Below, piece after piece: positions 17,818-28,634 of a stretch of DNA of 64,000 nt. The notes below the pieces were generated by a model that made no database searches, was not told the DNA's origin, and worked only from the letters and a program-made list of their open reading frames with translations. Each line of letters begins with the position of its first letter. The first letter of the stretch is position 1. Position numbers and translations under genes: made by a program. Source of the stretch: Macrostomum hystrix (Eukaryota; Platyhelminthes; Macrostomidae); the NCBI GenBank assembly GCA_950097015.1, contig CATNEN010000035.1, forward strand, positions 385,001 to 449,000, read 5' to 3'.

Positions 17818-20800
17818 CTGGGAGAGTTCAGGTGCGGATTGAAACATTTGGTGGACTGGGATTGAAGGGATAAATATTGGTGGACTGGGATTTGAGGGAT
17901 AAATATTTGGTGGACTGGGATTGAAGGGATAAATATTGGGTGGACTGGGATTGAAGGGATAAATATTGGTGGACTGGGATTGAAGGGATAAATATTGGTG
18001 GACTGGGATTGAAGGGATAAATATTTTGTGGACTGGGATTGAAGGGATAAATATTTGGTGGACTGGGATTGAAGGGATAAATATTTGGTGGACTGGGATT
18101 GAAGGAATAAATATTGGTGGACTGGGATTGAAGGGATAAATATTGGTGGACTGGGATTGAAGGGATAAATATTGGTGGACTGGGATTGAAGGGATAAATA
18201 TTTGGTGGACTGGGATTGAAGGGATAAATATTGGTGGACTGGGATTGAAGGGATAAATATTGGTGGACTGGGATTGAAGGGATAAATATTGGTGGACTGG
18301 GATTGAAGGGATAAATATTGGTGGACTGGGATTGAAGGGATAAATATTTTGTGGACTGGGATTGAAGGGATAAATATAGGTGGACTGGGATTTGAGTGAT
18401 GTGTATTTAGTGAAATGGGATTTAAGGGGTGTGTATTTAGTGAAATGGGATTTGAGGGGTGTGTATTTGGTAAAATGGGATTTGAGGGGTGTGTATTTGG
18501 TGAAATGGGATTTGAGGGGTGTGTATTTAGTGAAATGGGATTTGAGGGATGTGTATTTGGTGAAATGGGATTTGAGGGGTGTGTATTTGGTGAAATGGGA
18601 TTTGAGGGATGTGTATTTGGTGAAATGGGATTTCAAGGATGTGTATTTGGTGAAATGGGATTCGAGGGATGTGTATTTGGTGAAATGGGATTTGAGAGGT
18701 GTGTATTTAGTGAAATGGGATTTGAGGGATGTGTATTTGGTGAAATGGGATTTGAAGGATGTGTATTTCGTGAAATGGGATTTGAGGGGTGTGTATTTGT
18801 TGAAATGGGATTTGAGGGATGTGTATTTGGTGAAATGGGATTTCAAGGATGTGTATTTGGTGAAATGGGATTTGAGGGGTGTGTATTTGGTGAAATGGGA
18901 TTTGAGGGGTGTGTATTTGGTGAAATGGGATTTGAGGGGTGTGTATTTAGTGAAATGGGATTTGAGGGATGTGTATTTGGTGAAATGGGATTTGAGGGGT
19001 GTGTATTTGGTGAAATGGGATTTGAGGGGTGTGCATTTAGTGAAATGGGATTTGAGGGATGTGTATTTGGTGAAATGGGATTTGAGGGGTGTGTATTTGG
19101 TGAAATGGGATTTGAGGGATGTGTATTTGGTGAAATGGGATTTCAAGGATGTGTATTTGGTGAGATGGGATTCGAGGGATGTGTATTTGGTGAAATGGGA
19201 TTTGAGAGGTGTGTATTTAGTGAAATGGGATTTGAGGGGTGTGTATTTAGTGAAATGGGATTTGAGGGGTGTGTATTTAGTGAAATGGGATTTAAGGGAT
19301 GTGTATTTGGTGAAATGGGATTTGAGGGTGTGTATTTGGTGAAATGGGATTTGAGTGATGTGTATTTAGTGAAATGGGATTTGAGGGGTGTGTATTTAGG
19401 GAAATGGGATTTAAGGGGTGTGTATTTAGTGAAATGGGATTTGAGGGATGTGTATTTAGTGAAATGGGATTTAAGGGGTGTGTATTTGGTGAAATGGGAT
19501 TTGAGGGTGTGTATTTAGTGAAATGGGATTTGAGGGATGTGTATTTCGTGAAATGGGATTTGAGGGGTGTGTATTTAGTGAAATGGGATTTAAGGGATGT
19601 GTATTTCGTGAAATGGGATTTGAGGGTGTGAGGGTGTGTATTTGGTAAAATGGGATTTGAGGGGTGTGTATTTGGTGAAATGGGATTTGAGGGGTGTATT
19701 TAGTGAAATGGGATTTGAGGGATGTGTATTTGGTGAAATGGGATTTGAGGGGTGTGTATTTAGGGAAATGGGATTTGAGGGTGTGTATTTGGTAAAATGG
19801 GATTTGAGGGGTGTGTATTTGGTGAAATGGGATTTGAGGGGTGTGTATTTAGTGAAATGGGATTTGAGGGATGTGTATTTGGTCAAATGGGATTTGAGGG
19901 TGTGTATTTGGTGAAATGGGATTTGAGGGGTGTGTATTTAGTGAAATAGGATTTGAGGGGTGTGTATTTGGTGAAATGGGATTTGAGGGATGTGTATTTG
20001 GTGAAATGGGATTTAAGGGATGTGCATTTGGTGAAATGGGATTCGAGGGATGTGTATTTGGTGAAATGGGATTTGAGAGGTGTGTATTTAGTGAAATGGG
20101 ATTTGAGGGGTGTGTATTTAGTGAAATGGGATTTGAGGGGTGTGTATTTAGGGAAATGGGATTTGAGGGGTGTGTATTTAGTGAAATGGGATTTAAGGGA
20201 TGTATTTGGTGAAATGGGATTTGATGGTGTGTATTTGGTGAAATGGGATTTGAGGGGTGTGTATTTAGTGAAATGGGATTTGAGGGGTGTGTATTTAGTG
20301 AAATGGGATTTAAGGGATGTGTATTTGGTGAAATGGGATTTGAGGGATGTGTATTTAGTGAAATGGGATTTGAGGGGTGTGTATTTAGTGAAATGGGATT
20401 TGAGGGGTGTGTATTTGGTGAAATGGGATTTGAGGGATGTGTATTTAGTGAAATGGGATTTGAGGGGTGTGTATTTAGTGAAATGGGATTTGAGGGATGT
20501 GTATTTGGTGAAATGGGATTTGAAGGATGTGTATTTGGTGAAATGGGATTCGAGGGATGTGTATTTGGTGAAATGGGATTTGAGAGGTGTGTATTTAGTG
20601 AAATGGGATTTGAGGGGTGTATTTGGTGAAATGGGATTTGAGGGGTGTGTATTTGGTGAAATGTGATTTGAGGATTTAAGATGAAATTAAATAGGATATG
20701 GGGTGTATTTTACATTCTAAAACAAAGCAAGAAAAAAACTAAGTTCTGTTACTCGTAGATTGAGTTCCTGTGATTGTGAATTTCATGAGACGAGACGGGT

Positions 20801-21159
20801 TAGTCTCATAAGGAGATAGGATCTGGAATCACCAAGAGAAACGACAAACGCACCTTAGACGAAGCGTAGATCATCTTGCAGCGAATCTTGCACACATCCG
20901 GGGCCCAGTGAATGAACAGCAGCTTCTCTCGCTTGCCGCCATCCTCCAGGGTGTAGGCGTAGTCGTAGATTATGTACCGACAGTCGTTCCTCGGCAGGGA
21001 CTCCACGAAGTCCTCATAGGTGCTCTCCTCCACAATGCGCTCCGTGGTGATAGTGGAGTCGTTGACAATGTGAAACACAATGTAACGATACCTGTGACCG
21101 ATTTTGATGGCCTTGAAATGCTCCTCAACCTGCGGATCTACGGTGACGCCTGAGGCCAT
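17698..21159 (-). CDS. ADF/cofilin (gene span, 2 exons, 141 aa)
   Basis: This gene encodes an actin-depolymerizing factor/cofilin, a single ADF-H domain protein that binds and severs cytoplasmic actin filaments. Exons are 21159-20854 (102 codons) and 17817-17698 (39 codons plus TGA). It starts MASGV as animal cofilins do, which places the regulatory phospho-serine at position 3. DCRYIIYDYAY, LLFIHWAPD and KIRCKMIYASSK are the core ADF-H motifs, and the second exon continues DAIKHKLRG with the actin-binding long helix. The 3-kb intron consists almost entirely of two minisatellites. A single split at SSK/DAIK is reasonable for the family. Confidence 0.93.
17851..18395. repeat. 29-bp minisatellite in the cofilin intron
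   Basis: About 18 copies of a unit containing GGGATTGAAGGGATAAATAT and TGGTGGACT, with 1-2 base length variants (TTGG, TTTG). It passes into the following 30-bp family with a hybrid unit near 18380-18400, suggesting common descent (both contain TGGGATTTGAG/TGGGATTGAAG). Confidence 0.96.
18396..20668. repeat. 30-bp minisatellite in the cofilin intron, about 76 copies
   Basis: Unit TGAAATGGGATTTGAGGGGT plus GTGTATTTGG. Marker variants (TTCGAGGGAT) recur 510 bp apart at 18661/19171 and again at 20041/20551, showing a 17-unit higher-order block. The multiple-of-three unit keeps frames open for up to 367 codons on the plus strand and 482 on the minus strand (the latter running through the neighbouring array), none real. 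Confidence 0.97.
20854..21159 (-). CDS. ADF/cofilin, exon 1
   Basis: ATG at 21159-21157, MASGVTVDPQVEEHFKAIK, through KMIYASSK, donor GTGCGT. An AAG sits 8 bases upstream of the ATG and could be a weak acceptor. Confidence 0.93.
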
Positions 21160-21370
21160 TGGTAGGACTTGTGGGCGAGTGGTGCGATTTCAGATGCGGA
21201 AGAAATTGCTTCGACTCCTTGGTCTGTGTGAGATTGCTGCAGTTGTGCGCATTGGAGTTTCTAGACAGATCAATTATTCCTCATATGCCTTCTACCCCTC
21301 CCACATGTTATCTACCCTCATCATTTCTGTTTTCCACATTGATTCCCAATCTATCTTCTATCCCCATGCC

Positions 21371-22266
21371 AAATCTACCGTGTACCCCACCCCCAAATCT
21401 ACCATGCACCCCACCCAAATCTACCATGCACCCCACCCAAATCTACCATGCACCCCACCCAAATCTACCATGCACCCCATGCCAAATCTACCGTGTACCC
21501 CACCCCCAAATCTACCATGCACCCCACCCAAATCTACCATGCACCCCACCCAAATCTACCATGCACCCCACCCAAATCTACCATGCACCCCACCCAAATC
21601 TACCATGCACCCCATGCCAAATCTACCGTGTACCCCACCCCCAAATCTACCATGCACCCCACCCAAATCTACCATGCACCCCACCCAAATCTACCATGCA
21701 CCCCATGCCAAATCTACCGTGTACCCCACCCCCAAATCTACCATGCACCCCACCCAAATCCACCATGCACCCCACCCAAATCTACCATGCACCCCACCCA
21801 AATCTACCATGCACCCCACCCAAATCTACCATGTACCCCACCCAAATCTACCATGCACCCCACCCAAATCTACCATGTACCCCACCCAAATCTACCATGT
21901 ACCCCACCCCCAAATCTACCATGTACCCCACCCCTAATCTACCATGTACCCCACCCCTAATCTACCATGCAGCCCACGCCTAATCTACCATGTACCCCAC
22001 CCCCAAATCTACCATGTACCCCACCCCTAATCTACCATGTACCCCACCCCCAAATCTACCATGCAGCCCACGCCTAATCTACCATGTACCCCACCCCTAA
22101 TCTACCATGTACCCCACCCCCAAATCTACCATGTACCCCACCCCTAATCTACCATGTACCCCACCCCCAAATCTACCATGCAGCCCACGCCTAATCTACC
22201 ATGTACCCCACCCCAAATCTACCATGTACCCCACCCCCAAATCTACCATGTACCCCACCCCTAATC
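21371..22266. repeat. 21-bp minisatellite
   Basis: About 42 copies of AAATCTACCATGCACCCCACC with CATGCC, CACCCC and CACGCC junction variants; later copies use ATGTACCCC and CTAATC. It lies upstream of cofilin. Open frames across it are repeat artefacts. Confidence 0.96.
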
Positions 22267-22639
22267 TTGTAGAAAAGACCAATTGTTTAGTCTATCAAAA
22301 TAACTAGAAAAAGAAGACAAAAGTTAGCACGGCTCCCAGCGTTAAAATAACACCAGAATGCGGAAAGTAAGAAAATGCCACAAGTTTATAAAAAGTACAT
22401 AAGCTATAAATAGAAACGTAGCAACAGTTAACTGACTGCATTGCTAAACAACAGTCTAGTAGTGCTAGACTCATAACAACAGCGCAGTTATCGGTAAGCC
22501 GAAAAAGGATTAGAACAAAAACGTACGAGTAATAGGTCGGGATTTTTCGTCCACTTTTTTGTATCGTCAAAGAAAACCTACTTATTTGACAGCGTGATAG
22601 TGAGAAACGCGATGATCAGGAAAAGGATGGGAAACGGAG
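22267..22639. other. Spacer between two arrays
   Basis: Unique AT-rich sequence between the 21-bp and GGTGGGGAA arrays. No coding signal recognised. Confidence 0.4.
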
Positions 22640-23110
22640 TGGCGAGGGAAGATGCATGAAGCTGATAGGGTGGGGAAGGAGGGTGGGGAGGGAATATGCA
22701 TGAAGCTGATAGGGTGGGGAAGGAGGGTGGGGAAGGAGGGTGGGGAATGAGGGTGGGGAAGGAGGGTGGGGAATGAGGGTGGGGAAGGAGGGTGGGGAGG
22801 GAATATGCATGAAGCTGATAGGGTGGGGACGGAGGGTGGGGAGGGAATATGCATGAAGCTGATAGGGTGGGGAAGGAGGGTGGGGAAGGAGGGTGGGGAA
22901 TGAGGGTGGGGAAGGAGGGTGGGGAATGAGGGTGGGGAAGGAGGGTGGGGAAGGAGGGTGGGGAATGAGGGTGGGGAATGAGGGTGGGGAAGGAGGGTGG
23001 GGTATGAGGGTGGGGAAGGAGGGTGGGGAAGGAGGGTGGGGAAGGAGGGTGGGGAGGGAATATGCTTGAAGCTGATTGGGTGGGGAAGGAGGGTGGGGAG
23101 GGAATGTACC
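22640..23110. repeat. GA/GT-rich compound minisatellite
   Basis: Short units AGGGTGGGGA(AGG/ATG), punctuated by five or six copies of GGGAATATGCATGAAGCTGA. The purine-rich plus strand has many G3-4 runs. It lies 135 bases beyond the U2A' stop codon. Confidence 0.95.
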
Positions 23111-23244
23111 TGAAGCTGATAGTTGAAGACAGGGACAAATAGGGATGAGAAGCGTGACTCGGAGGGTGAAGTGAAATGATAAAGTGCAATGCATTTCATT
23201 GATATCGCGCACCTAAGCATGATGCAGGCTTAAATCTGAAATAC

Positions 23245-23856
23245 TCAAGCGGGCCGTTTCTCTCCGCCCGTCTTAGCGAAGCCGGCATAATTGCCAGTGG
23301 TGAGCAGCCGATTGAGTCGATCAACTTCCTCCAGCGTGTTGGCGCGTCGAATAGCCTCACGAACAGCCAGAAGGTCGGCGGATGTCGGACCGCCGCTGGC
23401 GGCCGGAGTAGCGGCGGCGGCCGCCGGAGTCGGCGCAGCGGCGGCGGCCGGCACCGGAGCACCCGGCGTGAAGGTCATGGGCTTGGCGGGCTTCAACGGA
23501 TTACTGGCGGACTTGTCGGCGCCGGAGGCGAGCACCGCCGCGGCCTGCTTTCGCTCGGAGTCTGTGACTCGGCGAAAGTCCAAGTAGCGCAGATTTGGCA
23601 GCTTGTGTATCACGTGCAGGCGATAGTTGCGCCGACTGCACACCGGATTCTTCAGCAGCGAGAGAAAGCGCAGCTGTTTCAAAGCAGCCAGAGGTTCGAG
23701 ATCTGCCAGCTCCTGCAGGCAATTGTTAGTTAGCAGCAGGGTGGATATGCGGGGCAGGCTAGTTGGCAGGCCGTCACCGATGCGCATCACCTTGTTATTG
23801 TTCATCACCAGGCTGGTTAGGCGGGGCAGGTGGGGAAATCCGTCCAGCTTGCGCAC
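23245..23856 (-). CDS. SNRPA1: U2A', exon 2
   Basis: Acceptor GATTGAAG, VRKLDGFPHLPRL, the leucine-rich repeats and the cap, then KPMTFTPGAPVP followed by runs of alanine and a final helix resembling the human C-terminus (LEEVDRLNRLLTTGNYAGF). Confidence 0.94.
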   Translation of the reverse strand: MRKLDGFPHLPRLTSLVMNNNKVMRIGDGLPTSLPRISTLLLTNNCLQELADLEPLAALKQLRFLSLLKNPVCSRRNYRLHVIHKLPNLRYLDFRRVTDSERKQAAAVLASGADKSASNPLKPAKPMTFTPGAPVPAAAAAPTPAAAAATPAASGGPTSADLLAVREAIRRANTLEEVDRLNRLLTTGNYAGFAKTGGEKRPA

Positions 23857-25042
23857 CTTCAATCATGAAAAATGGAGATCTGTGCATTTTATACGAAACA
23901 GTTCAAAACTAAATAAGCATTGACGTAATATCAAAACACTACATTAAAAATCCCACAGGGCTATTCAAAGCAAAGCACAAGGGCAAATTCCACGGATTCT
24001 ATTTATAGAAAAGCGCTAATCTAAAGAATAGCGCGAGTGGGAATTCCACAAGTGCTATCTCGTATAAAACGGAACGGTCACGAAATGGGGCTGTGACCGT
24101 TTAGTCTGTGACCGTGAAACGTAACGCTGTGACTGTTTTGTGTGACCGTTCATATTATTGAAACTTAGGTCACCAGGTAACCGTTCACTGTGACCGTTCT
24201 GTGTGACCATTCTGTGACTGTTTAATGTGACCGTTCTGTGTGACCATTCTGTGACTGTTTACTGTGACCGTTCTGTGTGACCATTCTGTGACTGTTTACT
24301 GTGACCGTTCTTTGACTGTTATGTGACCTTTCTGCGACCGTTCTGTGACTGATCAGTCACATAGTGACCTTGATGAAGGGTCACAAAAAATGGACCATAA
24401 CAGTCACATTGACAGTCACAATCCCTTTTTTGTGACCGTTCCGTTTTATACGGGTATTTATAGAACAGCGCAAGCGAAATTCTAAACATGCTATTTTATA
24501 TAATAGCTCTAGGGGAATTCCACAGATGCTATTTATAGAACATCGCAAGGGAAATTCTAAACATGCTATTTTATATAATAGCTCTAGGGGAATTCCACAG
24601 ATGCTATTTATAGAACATCGCAAGGGAAATTCTAAACATGCTATTTTATATAATAGCTCTAGGGGAATTCCACAGATGCTATTTATAGAACAGCGCAAGG
24701 GAAATTCTAAACATGCTATTTTATATAATAGCTCTAGGGGAATTCCACAGATGCTATTTATAGAACAGCGCAAGGGAAATTCTAAACATGCTATTTTATA
24801 TATTAGCTCTAGGGGAATTCCACAGATGCTATTTATAGAATGTCGCGATGGAAAACTTTTTAAGTAGGATGAAAAATCTTCCTCACCTCATTATCAGTCA
24901 GATCAATAGTATCAAATTGATCCAATGTGGCACTTAAATTTTCCAACAGAGCTACTTTGTAGCCGCGCAGATCTAGCTCCCTATCTCCTAGAGGGTTTGT
25001 TGTCTGCACGGAGCTCTGAATCAATTCAGGAGTAAGCTTCAT
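23245..25042 (-). CDS. SNRPA1: U2 snRNP protein A' (gene span, 2 exons, 255 aa)
   Basis: This gene encodes the leucine-rich-repeat protein U2A', which pairs with U2B'' and binds U2 snRNA in the spliceosome. Exons are 25042-24887 (52 codons) and 23856-23245 (203 codons plus stop). The total of 255 aa equals the human length. It begins MKLTPELIQSS and has DRELDLRGYKVALLENL, then ATLDQFDTIDLTDNE. LRRs follow (TSLVMNNNKVMRIGDGL, TLLLTNNCLQELADL), then the cap NYRLHVIHKLPNLRYLDF. The C-terminal region is Ala/Pro-rich and low in complexity. An acceptor-like TTCTTCAG lies 5 bases before the ATG. The intron carries a tandem array with a MITE inserted in it. Confidence 0.95.
23950..24055. repeat. Degenerate 75-bp repeat copies left of the MITE
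   Basis: Diverged copies of the 75-bp unit that resumes at 24458 (ATTCCACGGATTCTATTTATAG, AATTCCACAAGTGCTAT). They show that the MITE inserted inside this array. Confidence 0.7.
24059..24454. mobile_element. MITE-like element with TIRs and TAT target duplication
   Basis: A 396-bp element bounded by inverted repeats CYCGTATAAAACGGAACGGT, flanked by TAT on both sides (24056-24058 and 24455-24457). Joining the flanks through one TAT recreates the neighbouring array unit (GATGCTATTTATAG), so the empty site is visible. The interior is made of GTGACCGTTCTGTGTGACCA-like subrepeats and has no reading frame for a transposase. Confidence 0.85.
24458..24850. repeat. 75-bp tandem repeat in the U2A' intron
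   Basis: Five copies of a unit containing GGGAAATTCTAAACATGC and GCTCTAGGGGAATTCCACAG. The multiple-of-three unit keeps frames open on both strands. The last copy ends about 36 bases from exon 1. Confidence 0.93.
24887..25042 (-). CDS. SNRPA1: U2A', exon 1
   Basis: ATG at 25042-25040, 52 codons in phase 0 ending LTDNE, donor GTGAGG. Only 563 bases separate this ATG from the stop of the next gene upstream (ceramidase B). Confidence 0.94.
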
Positions 25043-25604
25043 TTTCTCTGAAGAATTTTTGGTGATTTTGTTACTGTCAAAGTGCGGATGAAAATAAGGG
25101 CTGAAATTGTTCAAGATTATTATGAAAGTGCATAATAAGGAGTTTAGCGTCGAGTAAATCGGCTCAATAGGCAATTATGTAATAAATGACTAAAACGTAA
25201 CTATATTTTCGATATGGTCCAAAACTTATTATACTTCACGGCATAATGACAATGTAAATAGATTTAAATAGTGGAATATAATCAGATTAAATAAGTTAGA
25301 AAAAAATAGCGAAAATCTTAAATACAGCACCCGAAGTCACATTATTTGTTCTGTAGTGTTAAAAAGTATCTGATAAAAAACAGCACAAAGTAAAAAAATG
25401 GGGTAGATAATAAAAGTCAGCAATGATTTTGTTAATAAAACAAGACTTCTAAATAGTAATAAACGTAGAGATTTTTATAGTTTTGTGTAAAATAATGTGC
25501 TATCAAAATAGTTGTGTATAGATTTGTCTGAGAGCATAGGCACTGACCAAAAAATACATTCCATATAAACAGTTGCATAGAATATTGTGTTAAAATTTTG
25601 TATT
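25043..25604. other. Intergenic between ceramidase B and U2A'
   Basis: AT-rich, no recognised features apart from the acceptor-like TTCTTCAG next to the U2A' ATG. It must hold the ceramidase B 3' UTR and whatever drives U2A'. Confidence 0.5.
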
Positions 25605-25925
25605 CTACCACAGAGGACACGGGTCAGGACAGGTCTGCCTGTACGTGCGGTACTCCCCTGTGTCCACTCGAATCAAGGCCGTGTAGGTGGTGAGCTTGTT
25701 GAGCACAGGGATGGAGCTGAGCACGTTGAAGATCTCCTTAAAGCTGATGGCGGCCTGGCCCTTGGCCATCATGCACTTGTCGCCAGGAGTGCGCCTGTCG
25801 TCTAGCACGAAAGGCGGCTTCCAGTGATCGTAGTTGGTCTGCAGCAGGAACCAGGTGTGGTTCACGGCCGCTGAGCGCTCCCAAACGTCGATGGCGGCGG
25901 CCCGGGACCGAGTGATGATGCAGCC
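25605..25925 (-). CDS. ASAH1: Acid ceramidase B, exon 3
   Basis: Acceptor TCACCTGCAG, 106 codons plus TAG, C-terminus CPDPCPLW. Identity to copy A extends only about ten bases into the intron. Confidence 0.93.
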   Translation of the reverse strand, partial: GCIITRSRAAAIDVWERSAAVNHTWFLLQTNYDHWKPPFVLDDRRTPGDKCMMAKGQAAISFKEIFNVLSSIPVLNKLTTYTALIRVDTGEYRTYRQTCPDPCPLW

Positions 25926-28634
25926 CTGCAGGTGAGAATAATTGTTTGCAAAATGTTGTTTCTGAGTTACAGGTATGTCTTAAGATGATTGGTAACTACC
26001 AGGTGACAAGTATATATTTATAAGGGGACAGTGGACAGGGATATGATTATGTATTTATGTGGCAGGTATCTTTGATGTGACAGGTATGCATTAATTGAGG
26101 TGACAGCTGACAGGGATATATTTAAGAGATGACAGCTGACAGGTATCAATATATGAGGTGACAGGTATTAATATATCAGGTGATGTATCAATATATCAGG
26201 TGACGTATCAATATATGAGGTAACAGGTATCAATATATGAGGTGACAGGTATCAATACATGAGGTGACAGGTATTAATATATCAGGTGACGTATCAATAT
26301 ATCAGGTGACGTATCAATATATGAGGTAACAGGTATCAATATATGAGGTGACAGGTATCAATACATGAGGTGACAGGTATTAATATATCAGGTGACGTAT
26401 CAATATATCAGGTGACGTATCAATATATGAGGTAACAGGTATCAATATTTGAGGTGACAGGTATCAATATATGAGGTGACAGGTATCAATATATGAGTTG
26501 ACAGGTATTAATATATCAGGTGACGTATCAATATATCAGGTGAAGTTTCAATATATGAGGTAACAGGTATCAATATATGAGGTAACAGGTATCAATATAT
26601 GAGGTGACAGGTATCAATATATGAAGTGACAGGTATCGATATATGAGGTGACAGGTATCAATATATGAGGTGACAGGTATCAATATATGAGGTGACAGGT
26701 ATCAATATATGAAGTGACAGGTATCAATATATGAGGTGACAGGTATCAATATATGAGGTGACAGGTATCAATATATGAGGTGACAGCTATCAATATATGA
26801 GGTGACAGCTATCAATATATTTGGTGACATGTATCAATATATGAGGTGACAGGTATCAATATATGAGGTGACAGGTATCAATATATGAAGTGACAGGTAT
26901 CAATATATGAGGTGACAGGTATCAATATATGAGGTGACAGGTATCAATATATGAGGTGACAGCTATCAATATATGAGGTGACAGCTATCAATATATTTGG
27001 TGACATGTATCAATATATGAGGTGACAGGTATCAATATTGAGGGGACAGTTATCAATATTGAGGTGACAGGTATCTATATATGAGCTGACATGTGTGTAT
27101 CAGGCGAAAGGTGTCTATTAGGCAAGATCTCTATACAAGTCTCACCTGCATGCTGCTGTTGCCGCCCAGAATGAAGTAGGCAGGCGCGAGCATCTTGGCT
27201 CCGGTGAGCATGTGCTTGGCCTGGTCGTAGCTGTCCGCAGTCTCCATCACGCTGCGCGTCAGGAAGCCCATCCAGACAGCGTCCCGCTTGCCCAGGATCC
27301 ACTCGATGATGCTAAAGAAGCCGCCTTTAGTATTGAAGCGCGTATTGATTGACAGGCTGAATCGACCGGGCTTTAGCGCTGTCAGAACGCCGACATATCC
27401 GGCAAAGTTGGTGGACAAGAACAGCGGTCTACCGGCCTTCATAAAGCGGATATTGACAATGGTGGGTCTCAAGTATTCGGTGATAAGCCAGGTGTTTTTG
27501 GCCTTGTCCCAGCCGAGAAACAGGCCGAAGTCCAGGTTGCGCGCGTGGTAGAGAACGCCCTGGTTTGAGTCAAAAGTGTGGGTGGGTAAGGAATAGGGAC
27601 TAGAGCTACTCTATGAATGACAGTCACATAAAAACCAGTATTCACACTAAATGACAGTCACAACATTACCAAAATCACACTCAATGAGTCACAACATTAC
27701 CAAAATCACACTCAATGAGTCACAACATTACCAAAATCACACTCAATGAGTCACAACATTACCAAAATCACACTCAATGACAGTCACAACATTACCAAAA
27801 TCACATTCAATGACAGTCACAACATTACCAAAATCACATTCAATGACAGTCACAACATTACCAAAATCACACTCAATGAGTCACAGCATTACCAAAATCA
27901 CACTCAATGACAGTCACAACATTACCAAAATCACACTCAATGACAGTCACAACATTACCAAAATCACACTCAATGAGTCACAACATTACCAAAATCACAC
28001 TCAATGGTAGTCACAACATTACCAAAATCACACTCAATGAGTCACAACATTACCAAACTCACACTCAATGAGTCACAACATTACCAAAATCACACTCAAT
28101 GAGTCACAACATTACCAAAATCACACTCAATGGTAGTCACAACATTACCAAAATCACACTCAATGACAGTCACAGTATGACTTCTCTCACCTCAGAGTCT
28201 TCAGCTACAATCGAAGTGCACAATGTGAACATGTCATAGAAGATGTTGTAGAGCATTATCTCGCCCAATGGGATGCCGGTGAAGTCAGCAATGCCTCTTA
28301 TCTCATCTCGATATGGCTGTGGCAGCGAATAGATAAGCGGTGACAGTTCATAATCTACCATATGAATAATGACACTGGAGCCAGTCGTTTTGTGTAGGAA
28401 TCGTTTAAACTGAACAATCAAAGCTCGCAATTGGTGAGCTCGGTGGGTTACTACGCTGCGCCATCGAATCCAAGCTGGCTCGTCCAAGTTAACGTCAAAC
28501 CACTCAACCTCAGAGCTGGCTTTAGGAGGGTAGGCATCAGAGCGGCACTGGGCAGGTGACAACTGGGCGCAGCCAATTATAGATGCTATCAGAAGCAGAA
28601 GGCTCATTGGTAGCAGGCATGTTCGACAATTCAT
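25605..28634 (-). CDS. ASAH1: Acid ceramidase copy B (gene span, 3 exons, 392 aa)
   Basis: Second acid ceramidase gene. Exons are 28634-28191, 27559-27146 and 25925-25605 (444, 414 and 321 bp), all in phase 0, with introns at the same places as copy A. The signal peptide is around residues 1-23, the nucleophile is Cys139 in FTLCTSIVAED, and ARNLDFG and QTNYDHWK...LDDRR are kept. Exon 3 and the 3' part of exon 2 are almost identical to copy A, whereas exon 1 and the 5' part of exon 2 differ at many synonymous and replacement sites. Its introns contain minisatellites where copy A has SINEs. An acceptor-like ATTCCAG lies 5 bases before the ATG. Confidence 0.93.
26009..27085. repeat. 22-bp minisatellite in ceramidase B intron 2
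   Basis: Core 26140-27085, about 43 copies of CAATATATGAGGTGACAGGT plus AT, with short variants lacking ACAG (GGTGACGTATC). The start is degenerate (26009-26140). Blocks around 26700-26830 and 26880-27010 repeat each other. Confidence 0.96.
27146..27559 (-). CDS. ASAH1: Acid ceramidase B, exon 2
   Basis: Acceptor CTCAAACCAG, 138 codons, donor GTGAGA. ARNLDFG, TNFAGYVGVLTALKPG, SIIEWILGKRDAVW and APAYFILGGNSSMQ are present. The last 160 or so bases match copy A at nearly every position; the rest does not. Confidence 0.93.
27650..28174. repeat. 31/33-bp minisatellite in ceramidase B intron 1
   Basis: About 16 copies of CAACATTACCAAAATCACAC plus TCAATGAGTCA or TCAATGACAGTCA. It ends about 16 bases from the exon 1 donor. 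Confidence 0.96.
28191..28634 (-). CDS. ASAH1: Acid ceramidase B, exon 1
   Basis: ATG with a hydrophobic leader (LLPMSLLLLIASIIG), CRSDAYPPKASSEVEW, and FTLCTSIVAEDSE at donor GTGAGA. The base composition is more A/T-rich than exon 1 of copy A. Confidence 0.93.

Noticed and set aside
17698..19146. 482-codon minus-strand frame ending in the cofilin C-terminus
   Set aside because: Only the last 39 codons are cofilin. The rest is intron array joined by chance openness; a good acceptor exists at 17819-17818.
13275..28634. NAAA rather than acid ceramidase for the two hydrolase genes
   Set aside because: The CPDPC-x-x-W ending, the GWILGK-type segment (EWILGKRDAVW) and the overall length match acid ceramidase more closely.
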